Below are positions 46,401-58,467 of a stretch of 64,000 nt of DNA, in pieces. Made by a program: the position numbers and the translations under genes. Below the pieces are notes generated by a model, which did not search any database, was not told the origin of the DNA, and was given only the letters and a program-made list of their open reading frames with translations. Numbering within the stretch: position 1 is the first letter of the stretch; each line of letters opens with the position of its first letter. Source of the stretch: Rachicladosporium sp. CCFEE 5018 (taxonomy: Eukaryota; Ascomycota; Dothideomycetes; Cladosporiales; Cladosporiaceae); the NCBI GenBank assembly GCA_002077045.2, contig KZ111154.1:617663-681662 (forward strand), in the 5' to 3' direction.

Positions 46401-47600
46401 CGCAAATTATCAGACAACCCCGATACCCACGCCCTTGCCGGTGCCGGTGCCTTCCTCGCAACGTAGAGACTCATCCCGCTCCGTTTCGAAGGCTGTACCA
46501 ACCATGAAGCCATCAATGGCGACACAGCCCGAGCGCGAGTCTTCTGCACCAAATGCTCCGGAAGCAGCAATTGCTAGCGTGCCGTCAGAGCAGCAAATTG
46601 CAGCATCCAGATTGATGTGCGATCACGACGAGGACCTTGCGATGAGCCGTCCATCGGCCGCCGATGTTCCTGCGAGCCAACCAGAGACCAAGGAGACCCT
46701 CACGGAACCGAATGTACTGGGGATAGAAGACCAGGGTGTTCATGACGATGCCTTAGAGAACTCTGGACTAGCCTTCGCCAATGACGCGATCATTGCTGCA
46801 ATGGCCGATGCCGATGTTTTAGCCACCGTGTCTACTTCCCCGGTCATGGACAAAGAAGACGTCGTAGAGGATGTCACGACCGCGATTCCAGCCAACAAGC
46901 TCGCCCGCAACCGCCGCAAATCAATTCGCGAGGCACTCACAGCGGCCTGGTATGCCCGCGAAACCTTCCGCGTGAAGCTCAATGGCTCGCATAGCCTGGA
47001 TCGAGCTCAAGCGCTCACCAAGGCGACGAAGGAGTACAACGCGAAGCGCAAAGAGCTAGCGGCGAATATGGCATCTGGAGAGCTTACCGAGGAGGATGCT
47101 ACAGCGTTCCCGTTTCTATCGCCCAACGATACGACCGTGCCGAAGGTAAGCTGTTCTTCGCACCGTCATCTCTGTCCGCACTTACTGACCCTGCATAGGT
47201 CCGCCCCAAAGCCCTTGCCCCGTCCGCAACGACCGCAGCTCCACCTGCCACCTTTACCGACCGACCCGCCAGCAAGGAGAACGACCCATCTCCGCACCCA
47301 CCTTGTGTCGATCCCACTTGCACGACCTGCGCCGAGCCCCTCTACAAGATCGCCCTCACGAAGACTATCCACGCTCTGGAAACCCTGATCAAAGCCCGCC
47401 GCATGAGCTCCCAGCGCTGTAAGAAGTGCCAGGATCACTTCTGCCTCGGCGGCACCCCGAGCAAGAGTAACCCAAAGCTGCATGCTGCTACGGAGTACTA
47501 TCGTAGGAGTCGCAACAAGCTGGTGGAGCTTTCTGGCGGCTGCCTTAGAGAGGATATCGGGTATAGCTTGCCCGATCCTGATGGAGGCTGTGAGAAGTAA
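43432..47600 (+). CDS. Large unknown protein with N-terminal membrane segments and C-terminal cysteine motifs, five exons
   Basis: Exons 43432-43539, 43589-43959, 44012-44292, 44351-47145 and 47199-47600 join in frame to 1,318 residues. The fourth join matters: 44293-44350 has a GTAAGA donor, CTGAC branch and CAG acceptor, and links what look like two separate genes (one ending at 44303, one starting at 44323). The N-terminus has two adjacent hydrophobic stretches (LVHLAILICALAGCVVLYAI, then a Trp-rich segment). An acidic region (DWEPDFDDDDDYRTS) and a long Pro/Ser/Thr-rich disordered part follow. Cysteine pairs appear in SCSRCDRLATHLL with PLCFPC, in CVDPTCTTCAEPLY, and in RCKKCQDHFCLGG, possibly zinc-binding. 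I do not recognise a family. The alternative is two tandem genes of 256 and 1,074 residues. Confidence 0.7.
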
Positions 47601-47980
47601 GAAATGAAGAGGAGGGAGGGGGGGATGGGCGGCCCGAGGGGTGTCTCTTGCTTGGCCGAGGACTGAGGCGCCTGGATTAATTGCTGTCGTACGTAGGCAT
47701 GGGTAGTTGATAGCTGCGGACATTCCAAGTAGAGTATCGCACCGCTAGTCACTGTACCCGCACCCTCATTTGTTCAGCGTTCTCATGCGGCTGTACAATT
47801 GCTAGCATTGAATCGGCTGCTCTACGCTGTTCACGCGAAACCCTCGCTTCTTACCCAAAACCGGGCGCTGTACGGGTCCCCGTGCATAGCTCATCGCCTC
47901 GTCCGACGAGCTGTCACGTCTCTCGCCCGTCTCAACCTAGCTATGCGTTCCCGAGTCCGTGAGAGGAAACCAAAGCCCTT

Positions 47981-50900
47981 CTAGACCTTTCCGCCCTCGT
48001 CGTCGTCCTCGAAGAAACTCAATATAGCCCTCACACCGCTTGGTCCAAGGCCGTGGGGTGGGTAGCACACTGCAAACGTAATCAGCAAATGCGCCCTCAC
48101 CATAATCAATCAAGAAAGGGGAAGTCATACCATAGATTGGATCCTCCTGCGCCCCGAGCTTAGCCCGAAATTCACTCTTGTTCGTCAAGTGTAGCTCCGC
48201 CGCGATAGCAGAATAAGCCTTCGACAGAACCTTCACCCTCGTACCCTTCAGGTTCTGCCCCGGCGTCAACTTCGCGCATGCACCGCCACCGAAGGTGACG
48301 CTCTGCGCGCCCGTAGCGGCTGCGGCAGCCAGACTGTGCATGACGAGCGCTTCGATCGCTCCGCTCGGCGCGCCAGGGAAATCCAAGGAGAACTTGATCT
48401 GCCAGCCATGTGCTGGGGAGAGTTGGGCCAGAATCACGAGCCCGGTGATGGTCCCGTCGCGAGTTGTGCTGTAGTGGTACTGCCGATGCGGGACGTCTTG
48501 CCAGGGATGCACGTCCGTGAGATGGACTTGCTTGCCCTTCCTCCCCGCCAACCAGTCCTCAACGCGCTTGTCGACTTTCTCGCGGATCTCCTTGGAGGGT
48601 GGCGTGCCGATGGGGATATCGTGGATCTTCACGCCCTCTTTCTCAGCGTGTCGGATCTTGCGCTGGAGCTCCGAGTCGTGGATCGCCGGATTGTTGCCGG
48701 GGTTTAGGCGCTGCTCGGCTGCTACGCTGAGAGTGCGCCAGTCGAATTTCATGCCTAGCACTTCGGAGACGGCGCTGCCGCAGAGGAGCCAGAGGACTTT
48801 GAGGTGGCGTTCTTTGCGGATGTATTTGAGGTAGGAGGCTATGGTCTTGGCATACTGGGATTCGTGGCACAGTGGGTCGCCGACTGTGATCGCGAAGCCC
48901 TCGTGAGGCACGAAGCCGATGGCTGCGCCGGTGAAGGGTTCGCGGTAGTGTTCGAATTTGGGCTCGAGCCAGGAGGTGTTTGAGGCGTCGCCGTAGTTTG
49001 CGATGAGCTCTTCGAGCGGCTGGAAGTCCATATGCGCTGCTGCGCGGTCTTGCCCGGACCAAGGCGGGTGAAGGGTTGAGGATTCGGGGTGGCGCAGCTG
49101 TACGACCTTTGGCTGAGCGGGCAGGGAGCGCGGGTCACGCTGGAAGAGCGTCGCGTGGCGGATGTCGCCGAGTTGGAGAATCAACATGAGGATTCGCTCG
49201 AGACCAATCCCGCCACCACCGTGAGGGGGCGCGGCCCACTCGAAGCCAGAGAGATACTCCTCCATTGACTTGGGATCCATCTTGAGTGCTTCCATCTTCT
49301 TGATCAGCTCTGCTGCGTCGTGGATGCGCTGTCCACCTGAGAGGATCTCTTGGCCACGACAGAAGATATCGAAGGAGTTCGTGAGGCCAGGATTATGGGG
49401 ATCGGGCATAGCGTAGAAGGGACGGGCGGAGGCAGGGAACTTGTCGAGAACATAGTAATCTGTGCCCAACTTCTCCTTGATAACGCGGCCAAGCTGGATC
49501 TCGTCTCGCGTACCCAGATCTTCGTCTTCGGGAAGGACCTTACCGTGCTCATCTAACCAGCCAGTCTCGTTCAGCATGCGGATGGCCTCCGCAAAGGGAA
49601 TGATCGGCGTCTTCTCCAGCCAGACCAGATCCTCGTGCGGGAAGTGGTGCTTCACCACGTCAATCTCGTGTCTGAAGTTCGTGTACAGGTGTGAGAAGAT
49701 GGCTTTGAACGTGCTGTCCAGCGTCCGCAAAATCTCGTGGTAGTGCTCATCGATCTCCATCTCGAGATCCAACCCAGTGAACTCAGTCAAATGTCGATGT
49801 GTGTTGCTGTTCTCTGCACGGAACACTGGTCCGACCTCGAACACTCGTCGCAAATCTGACGCGATGGCCATTTGCTTGCCCAATTGCGGTGATTGAGCAA
49901 GGAACGCCGGCCGACCGAAGTAGTCCACCTTAAACACACTCGCACCAGACTCTGACGCCGCACCTTGCAGTTTTGGCGTGTGAATCTCAATGAACCCCAA
50001 GGACGACAAATGTGTGCGAAATGCCTCACATATGCCAGACTGAATCTTGAAAATGCTTTGTGCGGCTGTAGTCCTCAGATCGATGATTCTACTCGTCTGC
50101 CTTGCGCGGTCCGAGATCACGTGCCGTGTGTCGCCCTCCCGCTGAACGTCGACTCTCGACACTTCTGCCTCGTGCACTGTGAAGGGTAAAGACTCCTCAG
50201 GTGTACCTTCGACGTGCATCTCGTGGATGTGGATCTCAAGGTTGTGGATCGAGACGCCTATCACTTCACCTTGCTTGGCTTTGGGCTCTTGTACCACGCC
50301 TCGCACCAGGACAATGGTCTCGACATGTAGATGCTCCGCCCAGTAAAGGAAATGTGCTGACACAGCGCCATGCTCAGACAGTATGCCCTGGACTGTTGCA
50401 GTCTGTTGTCGCAACTCCAGGAACATCAACTTCGCACTTAGCTTTCTCAGATTGTGGATCCTCGCTCTGAACGTGACCATCTTCCCAGCATGCTCAGGCG
50501 TGAGCAGCTTGATGCCCACTCTCCCCTCATTCCTCGGCTCTCCGGCGTACGAGTTGATTGGCAGGGTGCCGTACTTGCTCCTCTGCTCATCAGTCTCCTC
50601 CAGCGCCGCCTTCGCCTCGACCTCTTCCTTTCGCTTTCGCTCATATTCGCGCCGCTCCTCGACCTCCTTGGCGTGCTTCTCTCTCGCCGCCTGCCGCTCG
50701 TGCTTGTGCATCTGATTCCTGCTCGTTGCCTCGCCATCCCGACCCAGAGGCTCTTCGTCCATAGAGCTATTAGAGTCGGACGAGTGGCCCTTGTGTTTCC
50801 GGAATATACCGAAGGGGCTGTGAGTGCTACGAGCATGCTGATCGATCGAAGCGCGGGGCTTATCGGTGACGGAGTGGCGCGGTCTGTGGTCCAGCGACGC

Positions 50901-51140
50901 GCGGATGCGGTCGATGGAGCCGCGCTTCGCATCATCGTGGCCGTTTCCATTGAGAGTGCTGCCGTTGCTGAGCTTTGAGGAGGCGGTCGAGAGATCCGTG
51001 TCGTGCTTACTGATGCCTACCCCGCTTGCTGGAGCGACAGGCGGGCCAGATTCGGTATCGCTATCTGTGCCAGCGCGAGTTTGGGAGGCAGAGCGCGAAT
51101 GGGTCTTCAAGCCTGTGAAGGCTTTCTTGAGGGCGGACAT
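47981..51140 (-). CDS. erdS: Ergosteryl-3-beta-O-L-aspartate synthase (AspRS-DUF2156 fusion)
   Basis: ErdS charges tRNA-Asp and transfers the aspartate to the 3-beta-hydroxyl of ergosterol. With the start at ATG 51140 (MSALKKAFTGLKTHSRSASQ) the protein has 1,032 residues. A disordered basic N-terminus precedes an anticodon-binding OB fold (VTFRARIHNLRKLSAKLMFL) and a class II synthetase core: motif 2 near residue 433 (FEVGPVFRAENSNTHRHLTE) and motif 3 near 640 (GGGIGLERILMLIL). From about residue 700 comes the DUF2156 acyltransferase region (SNTSWLEPKFEHYREPFTGA, FAITVGDPLCHESQYAKTIA, RHLKVLWLLCGSAVSEVLGM). A 61-base intron (48130-48070) joins DPIY to VCYPPHGLGPSGVRAILSFF. Without it the frame runs on to a false basic end at 47937. 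Domain order and length match the published enzyme. Activity is family knowledge. Confidence 0.93.
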
Positions 51141-53247
51141 GCTTGTGTACACCCTCGTCGGCCGTCTGTTGTGTGAGTGGGAAGACGCTCCCCGCGAACG
51201 ATCCTAAACAAGCAAGCAAGATAGCAGCAGTGGTGAAGACAAGCTCAATCGTGCAGGTAGGAGCTACCTTCTCCTCCCAGGATCTGTCATCTGTAGTGCA
51301 AACGCTTGCTGAATCCTGCAGCTCCACTCTCAACTCCTGCACGAGGATGACCAAGACGATGGCAACTAAGCTGCAGGCTCAAGCGCTTCTTACATCACTT
51401 TATCGATATGCCCGCCTCGGTCCCTCGTCGCTGACGGTGCCCCGAAAGCCTGTTTGCTGTGCCAATGGGAACGCACAGGCTTGTTTCGGATCGCAGCGGC
51501 AAGCCATGCAATCGCTCCGATGAAATAGCCCTTGTGCAGGACTGTGAGAGGAACCGAGGAAGAAGCGAACAGTATATTACTTGAGTTCATGGTCATCTTC
51601 GGCTAGGTGCTTCACGATCTATTCGGGAGTTTTGTGGTGTTTCTCACTGTGTTTTGGCACGCGCTGACACGTGACCTTTCCGACTGATTGGCGGAGACAA
51701 GCGTTGGCTGCTGAGCGATCAAGCCTCCCGCACACGCCTTGCTGACTTTGCTCGCCTAGCAGGGCACCGCCGCGCCGGCTCGGATGATCGCTGTGGGCCG
51801 GCGAGAAAGATGCGCTCCACATACAATTGTTTTGCTGGGAGTCTATGAAAACCTGCACGGCCGCGGAATCTGAGAAGCGCGTCGCGAAGGTGGCGCTCTC
51901 CGGTCACTTTCGCCACTACGCTTCTCTACCGCATACAGCGAATATTTGCGGCAGTTGTGATCTGCGAGCGGCTGGACGTGTCGCAGGCAGATTGCCATCG
52001 GTGATGCGCTGCGCCAGCTGCCAACTTCACTCGACAGATCGACACCACATCGCGGGCGCACGACCATGAATTAGCACGAATGGCAATGACTGCAATGAGA
52101 ATCGCATGACAACGAGGCGCGTCACTTATCGTCGTATCTGTATGAACACCAAGACTTGCATCCTGCTTCGCAGAGCTGCCAATACACTGTGACCTGATCG
52201 ACATCCTGGGCAACGATGCATGATAGCCCCTCGCAACGCGTAAAGTCGCGAGATCAAGCCTTTGCCCATCGCTGGCAGCGCAGCGCGCACAGCGGACTTC
52301 CAGCTCGCGCCCTCTGGTATGCATTCAGGTGGACTGCATAGCGAACGGCCGCAGGACGTGCCAGCTTCTCAGACGTCTTGCAGACGCGCCAACATAACAG
52401 TAAGTAAAGGCATGCATTGCGGAACTCGTAGCACCATCATGTGTTTGTTGTCTCTCCCCAATTCTTGGCTGCTGCGATCTTGAGCGTTCCCAGTCTCCCA
52501 TATCTTCGTCCATATCTGATCGACTACCCCAATAGAGGATGTGCAGGCAAGCTAATGGTGCTATATTGTAACATGGATGGAGCGCAGGATCGCAACGACA
52601 CCCGCAGCGTCAGGGAAGGAAACCAAATTCTCGGGATTGAGCAGCAGGAGCCTCGTTGAGGCAGGTTGCTATGCGGCAATAGCGCATGGCTAGTTGGAAG
52701 ACTCGAGGCAGCAGCAGCGGCGCGTCACTCCCTAGATATCCTCCTCGTCCTTAAGACGGGCTTAAGCTATCTCCGTCCTCGACCTCACCTCCTCCCATCA
52801 CACTCTCAGCCCTCTCCAAGATCCGGTGACTCACGTACATCGGCTTACTACCCATGCGCTAGCTTGCGTCTGCGGCTCCACGTTCGCATTGCTGATTCGG
52901 TCGCTCACCTTGCAAACCACAGCAGGAGTGCGAAGGTTTGAGCACTTGCATCTGAACCCCACACGTGAGAACTCTTGGCGTGTCTGGACTACATCCGACC
53001 TCGCGCATTGTCGGTGTCTACCTACTGCACTCGATCTATCGCCAAAGCTGCGTATATGAGCGCGCGCACTTCACAGCGTAGTAACTGGATCTTGTGCAAT
53101 TGGGAAAGCCGGCCAGCCAGTCGAGTTTCATCATCAACCCCGAGTAACCCCGGACTAGGCGGTACTTCGCTTGCGACAGCGACCTCAGATCGCGGGCTCA
53201 TCGCGGCGCAAGCAGCGCGTCCATCGCAGTATACTGCCTATCACACC
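51141..53247. promoter_or_regulatory. Divergent intergenic region (ErdS / Zn2Cys6), 2.1 kb
   Basis: Both start codons face away from this region. A pyrimidine-rich tract (about 52765-52820) lies before the transcription factor, as is common in fungal promoters. An in-frame extension of the factor reaches back to 52975, but its composition is poor. No other gene is seen. Confidence 0.45.
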
Positions 53248-56078
53248 ATGCCTCCTGGTCCTCAACCCACACCGCCCTCCTCCACCTCCTCCAATGGCGC
53301 ATCACCAGACACGCCTCAGTTCCGCGTGGTCCGCAAGCGCAATCGCGTCCCGCTATCATGCGCGCCCTGTCGACACCGAAAGCTCAAATGTAATCGCGGC
53401 CACCCATGCGACAACTGCAGCAAGCGCGGCGACATGGCGTCCTGCAATTACGCCGCGCCCAAGACCCGCAAGGCCAGCAGCATGGGCGGCGGGAACGCTG
53501 AACAGTCTCCAGACGACATGCAGAATCGCATCGATCGGCTAGAAGGCCTCGTACTGTCACTCATGACGAACGGGCAAGGTCAGCCGATGGAAGGCGGTGC
53601 GACAGCGGCAAGAGCAGCTATCCATTCGAGCAGGAGTAATAGTCTTTCTACTGCCTCGGATTTACGGCTGGATGTTGAGGGTACGGACATGATTCGCGAG
53701 GAAGGCGAGAATGGCGATGAGGATAGCGAGGTCGAGCAGGTCAGCAAGGGAATTGGCATTATGAAGGTGGACAACACAGGAAGGGCCATGTATGCGTCAG
53801 ATGCGCATTGGTATGCGATTCTGGCTGAGATCGGAGAGGTCAAGAGGTACTTTGACAGCCACAAGGAGGACTACACGAATCATCTGAATCGCGTCAATGC
53901 GGCGAAAGCGAGGGAAAAGCAGGGGACGGCTTTCCTTCTGCAAGGTAACTGCGCCGCATCGAGCAAGGAGGAGATCCTCGCACAATTCCCGCCGAAAGTC
54001 GACAGCGATCGGCTGATTGCGCGCTATTTCAACGCATACGATCCATCTGTGCACATCATACATGGACCCTCATTTCAGAAAGAATACGATGCGCATTGGA
54101 TGAACCCCAGTGCCACGCCCGTCGTCTGGCTGGGCATGTGCTTCGCCATGATGACACTCTCGCTGCAGTCGTACCACAGAGCGGGCGATGAGCCGCCAGA
54201 GTATCAAGGCAGATCATTGGAGAGCTCGCATGACTTCCGAAGACTGACAGCGCAATGTCTACTACTAGGGGACATCACCCAGCCGCTTCCGCAAGTTCTG
54301 GAAACACTGGTATTACACGTCCAAGCAGAGTACGGTCGCTCCCGAGATGCTGAGCCCAGCGTGCTACTCATGACAAGTCTCTGCGTGCGCCTGGCACTGC
54401 GCATGGGCTACCATCGCGACCCTGGCCCACATCCCAGTATCACACCCTTTCAGGCCGAGATGCGGCGCAGAGTGTGGACCTTCATCCGACAATGCGACCT
54501 CCTAATCTCCTTCCAGTTCGGACTTCCTGCAATGGTACGCTCGGATCATATCGACACGCTGCCTCCCCGAAACCTATACGACGATGAGCTGCACGAGGAC
54601 CTGCCGGCTTTGCCAGCTTCGAGACCTTCGTTCGAAGCTACACCGATGACTTACATGATTGCAAAGTCGAAGATGACGTTTCTGTTCGGCAAGCTTGTTG
54701 AAAGAGTGCAATCTCTCACTGACCCGCCAAGCTACGAGGAGACGATGAAGTTTGATCAAGATCTGCGGGAGATGAGGGCAGCTCATCCTCCGCTCTTGCG
54801 AATGCGATCGTTCCACGACTCTTCCCGCGATCCGGCGAATCTGATCATGCAGCGGCTGGGACTGGAGCTCATCTACCTGCGCTCGCTATTTGTGCTGCAT
54901 CGTCGCTTCATCGCACGAGGCAGAGATAATCCTCGCTTTGCCTACAGCCGGCGAACATGCATCGACGCCTCGATGGAGATGCTAGCCCACCAAGCCACAC
55001 TTCACGAGGAATCCCAACCCGGTGGCCGCTTGCGAAGCGTGAAATGGTACATCTCTTCACTCACAACCCATGACTTCCTCCTAGCCAGCGTGAACGTATG
55101 CATGGACCTGTACCACGTTGCCGAAACCGAGCGGCGGCGGAATCGCAGCGCACCGACGTCTCCACCTCCGCTGGCAGCAGACCACTACGATGGAGATCGC
55201 AGAGAGGCCATGATGCGTGCTGTCGAGCACTGCATTACGATTTGGGAATCCGTTCGGGAGCAGAGTATGGAAGCTTACAAAGCCTCTGTCGCGCTAAGAG
55301 TCATGGTCGACAAGCTGAAGCATCTCCAACAATTACAAACACAGCAGATTTCTTCGGCTGCTGTTGCTGCGACAGGGCTACTAGACCACCATGGAGTGCC
55401 GAATCACAACACTTCACGAGGCGCAGTCTATGGCTTATTCCCCAACGGCTCCGCAGCGGGTATGGGCGCCGATGATCTTCCGCCTGAGCAGAGTGCGGCT
55501 ATGACACTCGGGCTCCTATCGTCCGGCGGGATGTCGCCAGGTCGTGGCTTCAATCTACAGAATCTCGCTGCGGAAGCGCAGCAACAGAGCCAGCAACGGA
55601 GTGCAGGGTATCCGGTGGGTATGAACGGGCTGCTCAATGCTGAGCCAGTGAATGATCGAGGTGGCTACGGAGATGGGTATGCTACTGGGCTTACGCCGGG
55701 TGCGGATGCTCTCGCAGGCGATGGTGGACCTGCGAGTCCGTTCACGCAGATGTTTGGCGCAGGCGGCTTCGGTGGCTTCGGTGGCTTGGACGCGATGGGA
55801 GCCGGAGACATTGACTGGGTACGTGCCTTGACTTCGTGCCGAACCGCAGTTCCAGCTAACATGATTTGCAGTCTGCCTGGGATTCTTACATCCAAGGCAC
55901 GGGCGGCTCTGCGCTGGACCCGAACCTGACGGGTCTGTGGCCTATGAACCTCGATCCGCCGAATACTGGAGATGAGCAATTGCAGGGTACGAACGGCCAA
56001 CAGCCACAGATACAACAGCAGCCAAGTCAGCCGGCTGGTGGAGGGGCGACGTTCATGGGCGCCGGGACGCCCGGATGA
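53248..56078 (+). CDS. Zn2Cys6 fungal transcription factor, complete copy B
   Basis: The start chosen is ATG 53248 (MPPGPQPTPPSSTSSNGASP), just before the zinc cluster. Cys38, 41, 48, 54, 57 and 66 (CAPCRHRKLKC, NRGHPCDNCSKRG) form a C-x2-C-x6-C-x5-C-x2-C-x8-C binuclear cluster that binds two zinc ions and DNA. A short coiled-coil-like segment follows (MQNRIDRLEGLVLSLMTNG), then the fungal-specific factor domain (from about residue 250, YFNAYDPSVHIIHGPSFQKE; MRRRVWTFIRQCDLLISFQF). Intron 55819-55871 joins DIDW to SAWDSYIQGTGG. Total length is 925 residues. The C-terminus is Gln/Gly/Pro-rich. Target genes are unknown. It is the parent-like version of the truncated copy at 22787-25169. Confidence 0.92.
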
Positions 56079-56573
56079 CGGGCTTGAGCTCTGGATGAAA
56101 TGCATGTGTAATGGCAAGGGAGCCGCAAGGTGATGATATCGAGACGATCGCGAGTCGGACATAATGAAATGATGATCAAGCGATGGGTTCAGCGTCGGCA
56201 GATACTTATAAGAAGAGGTTGTAAGTGTAGACATACGAAAGAGCTGACTGAAGAAGCACTCTACTCAGATGTTATGACCTGCATGTCCACTCTTCAAGCT
56301 GCTGGGGCACCAATGCAGGAATCGCAAGCCACAGCCAGCACAACAGCCCGGTTCCAGCTGCCTGTCAGCCTTGCTGTTCGAAAGACTGAATGGTCGGTGC
56401 CCAACGTCTTGATGACAACAGGCATGAAGCAGGAGCAGCTCGTGCGCACTGTACTGACCTTACGAAGCAACTCCCGTTACATCCAACTGATACATAAATC
56501 GCCGAAGCAGCGCTGATGTGGTAGGATTCAGTCTCCCAGTATCGATTGAACAGCGACTGACTTTGAACGCACC
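56079..56573. other. Intergenic region downstream of the Zn2Cys6 copy B
   Basis: Counterpart of 25170-25664. It differs from copy A by small frame-breaking indels, as expected for non-coding DNA. Confidence 0.5.
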
Positions 56574-57075
56574 ATGGCCGTCGGGAAGCAAAGTCTACGA
56601 GTCGATGCACTAAATGCGTCGGGTAGTGCAGACGTCCACATTGGCGACGCAGTCCACGATTCCCGTAACAATACGCGCGGGGACGCGTTCAGCAATATCA
56701 ACACTCTGTACCACACTAGGAGGGAGTCATGTGACGTCGCTATGAAGACGCTGTTGTTGGGCTGACCGTATCCAAGATCACTACAACACGTTATCACTAG
56801 AAGAGCACGGCGGTGGAGGTGAAGGCATTGCGATTTCTGTCTTACGCTCGGTCTGCGTGGCTGTACTGTCTCATCTTATCGCTCATGTAGTGACGACCAC
56901 CGCTGGCGGGTCTGCCAGCCGTCTCTCGAGCATCCAGCCTAGCCAGGCGTGCACTACTCATGAGCATGCCAGTCTCGGGAGCCAAGAAGTTCTGCCGACG
57001 AGCTACACGATCTCGGAATACGATGCGCGTGGTCGGTTCTGCGGCGGCTTGGATATATACGACGACGACGATTGA
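56574..57075 (+). pseudogene. Copy B of the possible small spliced gene, splice donor lost
   Basis: Both exon-like parts of 25665-26166 are conserved here, including NASGSADVHIGDAVHDS, but the donor GTGAGT has become GGGAGT (about 56721-56726). Unspliced, the frame stops after 63 residues (56765). If the gene is real, this copy is disabled or differently spliced. If it is not real, the difference is neutral. Confidence 0.3.
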
Positions 57076-57294
57076 TGGCTACAAGTGTGCCACGGATGAG
57101 CGTGGATAGCTGTGTATGGCACTACCATGGGTCAGATAAGGCAGATTGAATGATGTGAGCAGAGATGTGTTGTGGGGATGAACTCTTTACTGACTTGACT
57201 ATCAAACGCGCAACTACCCTCGGCCCAGAGATCCATCTCCGACGAGACAGCCTCTCGTTTCCAATCTCTGCCTATTCCGCCGCATGTGACAGAC

Positions 57295-58077
57295 CTACTG
57301 ACCACCAAGCACCACCTTCGGACCCTTACCAATCGCAGCACACTGCTCGACGAGATCCAAGCCTATCTGCATCTCACCAAGCTTCGAATCACCCGGCCCC
57401 ATGCTCCTATCAGACCCAGCATGGCACGCGTCGAGGAACTTCTCCTCCGCGGGCAAGTCGCTCAGAGCGAACTTGGCCATGAGTTCGAGAGAGTCCTTGC
57501 CCTTCGGCAGATGCTTCCACAGCGTCCCCTGACCCTTCGGCTTGATCACCTTGTAATGAGGCGGAGAGTAGACTTCGAATACCTGCGCATCCAGATCAAT
57601 GACGTAGACCCACTCACACATGTCGGCGTTGGCGAACGACAGCCAGCGGCAGATCTGGACGGGGTGCTTCGCGTCGGCTTTGGCGATGTAGCTGAGGATA
57701 TCGGTGCTGGCGTAGTTGCCGAAGGAGGCGGGGGTGTTAAAGATGTCGTGGTACTCCTTTGGAGACGTCGGGCTGTAGGTCAAGGCTTTCTGGAAGTCTG
57801 GAGACAAGCCTGGGGTGCCGCTCTCGGAGAGGACAACGATGTGGGAGAGGCCGAGCTCGAGTTTGCGGATGTTATCGGGGATGGCGATGAAGCGGAGAAC
57901 TTTTGAGGCCGTTTATCTCCGGGCTAAATGAAAGGAGATCTGGTCAGCATGCGCAATAGCTCAATGGGTAGAGGATATGGGCTGGCGAGAGGTCACTTAC
58001 AAGCCATTCAATTGACCGTACTGCGCGACCACGAAACGGCCTTGGTAGTAGACGCAGACGAGGTGTCGGGTACCCAT
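57295..58077 (-). pseudogene. MGTRH-type unknown protein, copy B with single-base frameshift
   Basis: This is the counterpart of the intact gene at 26391-27172, with start at 58077. In exon 2 a run of three T (plus strand) in copy A is four T here (57901-57904). After GLK this shifts the frame out of VLRFIAIPDN and separates the start from the conserved CEWVYVIDLD half. Everything else is preserved, including the intron. A homopolymer length error in the assembly would give the same picture, so true loss is uncertain. Confidence 0.7.
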
Positions 58078-58467
58078 GATGCTTGCGGTTGGTGAGGGCT
58101 GGTGTTGAAGTGTTGCGTTGGAAAGGTGGAGAGTTAGGTAAACGTCGCGATACATATACGGGAGGTTGGCCTTTACTGGAGTGCACCGACAGAACAATCT
58201 GCACATGGCAAATTGCTGCACGGCAAAGGGCATTGGGATTTCGTTGACTGTATCCAACAGCGTGTAATGTGATGCGTAGGAAGGCACCTACCCGAGGTGA
58301 CTGCAGAAGCTATGCATGCCGGTTCCTTGTCTGATCCCTGTCGAGCCCGTTCGTTGCCCCAGAGGGCCGTGGAGCCCAGCGTTCGTACGGCATTGATCTC
58401 GTTGCTGCTGATTGTTGATCATAGGACTCTCACAGTCTAGAAGTTTCCAGTGCCGCACGACAAGCAT

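Noticed and set aside
52975..53247. 91-residue N-terminal extension of the Zn2Cys6 factor
   Set aside because: Its composition is unlike the rest of the protein, and an ATG at 53248 directly precedes the usual short leader to the zinc cluster.
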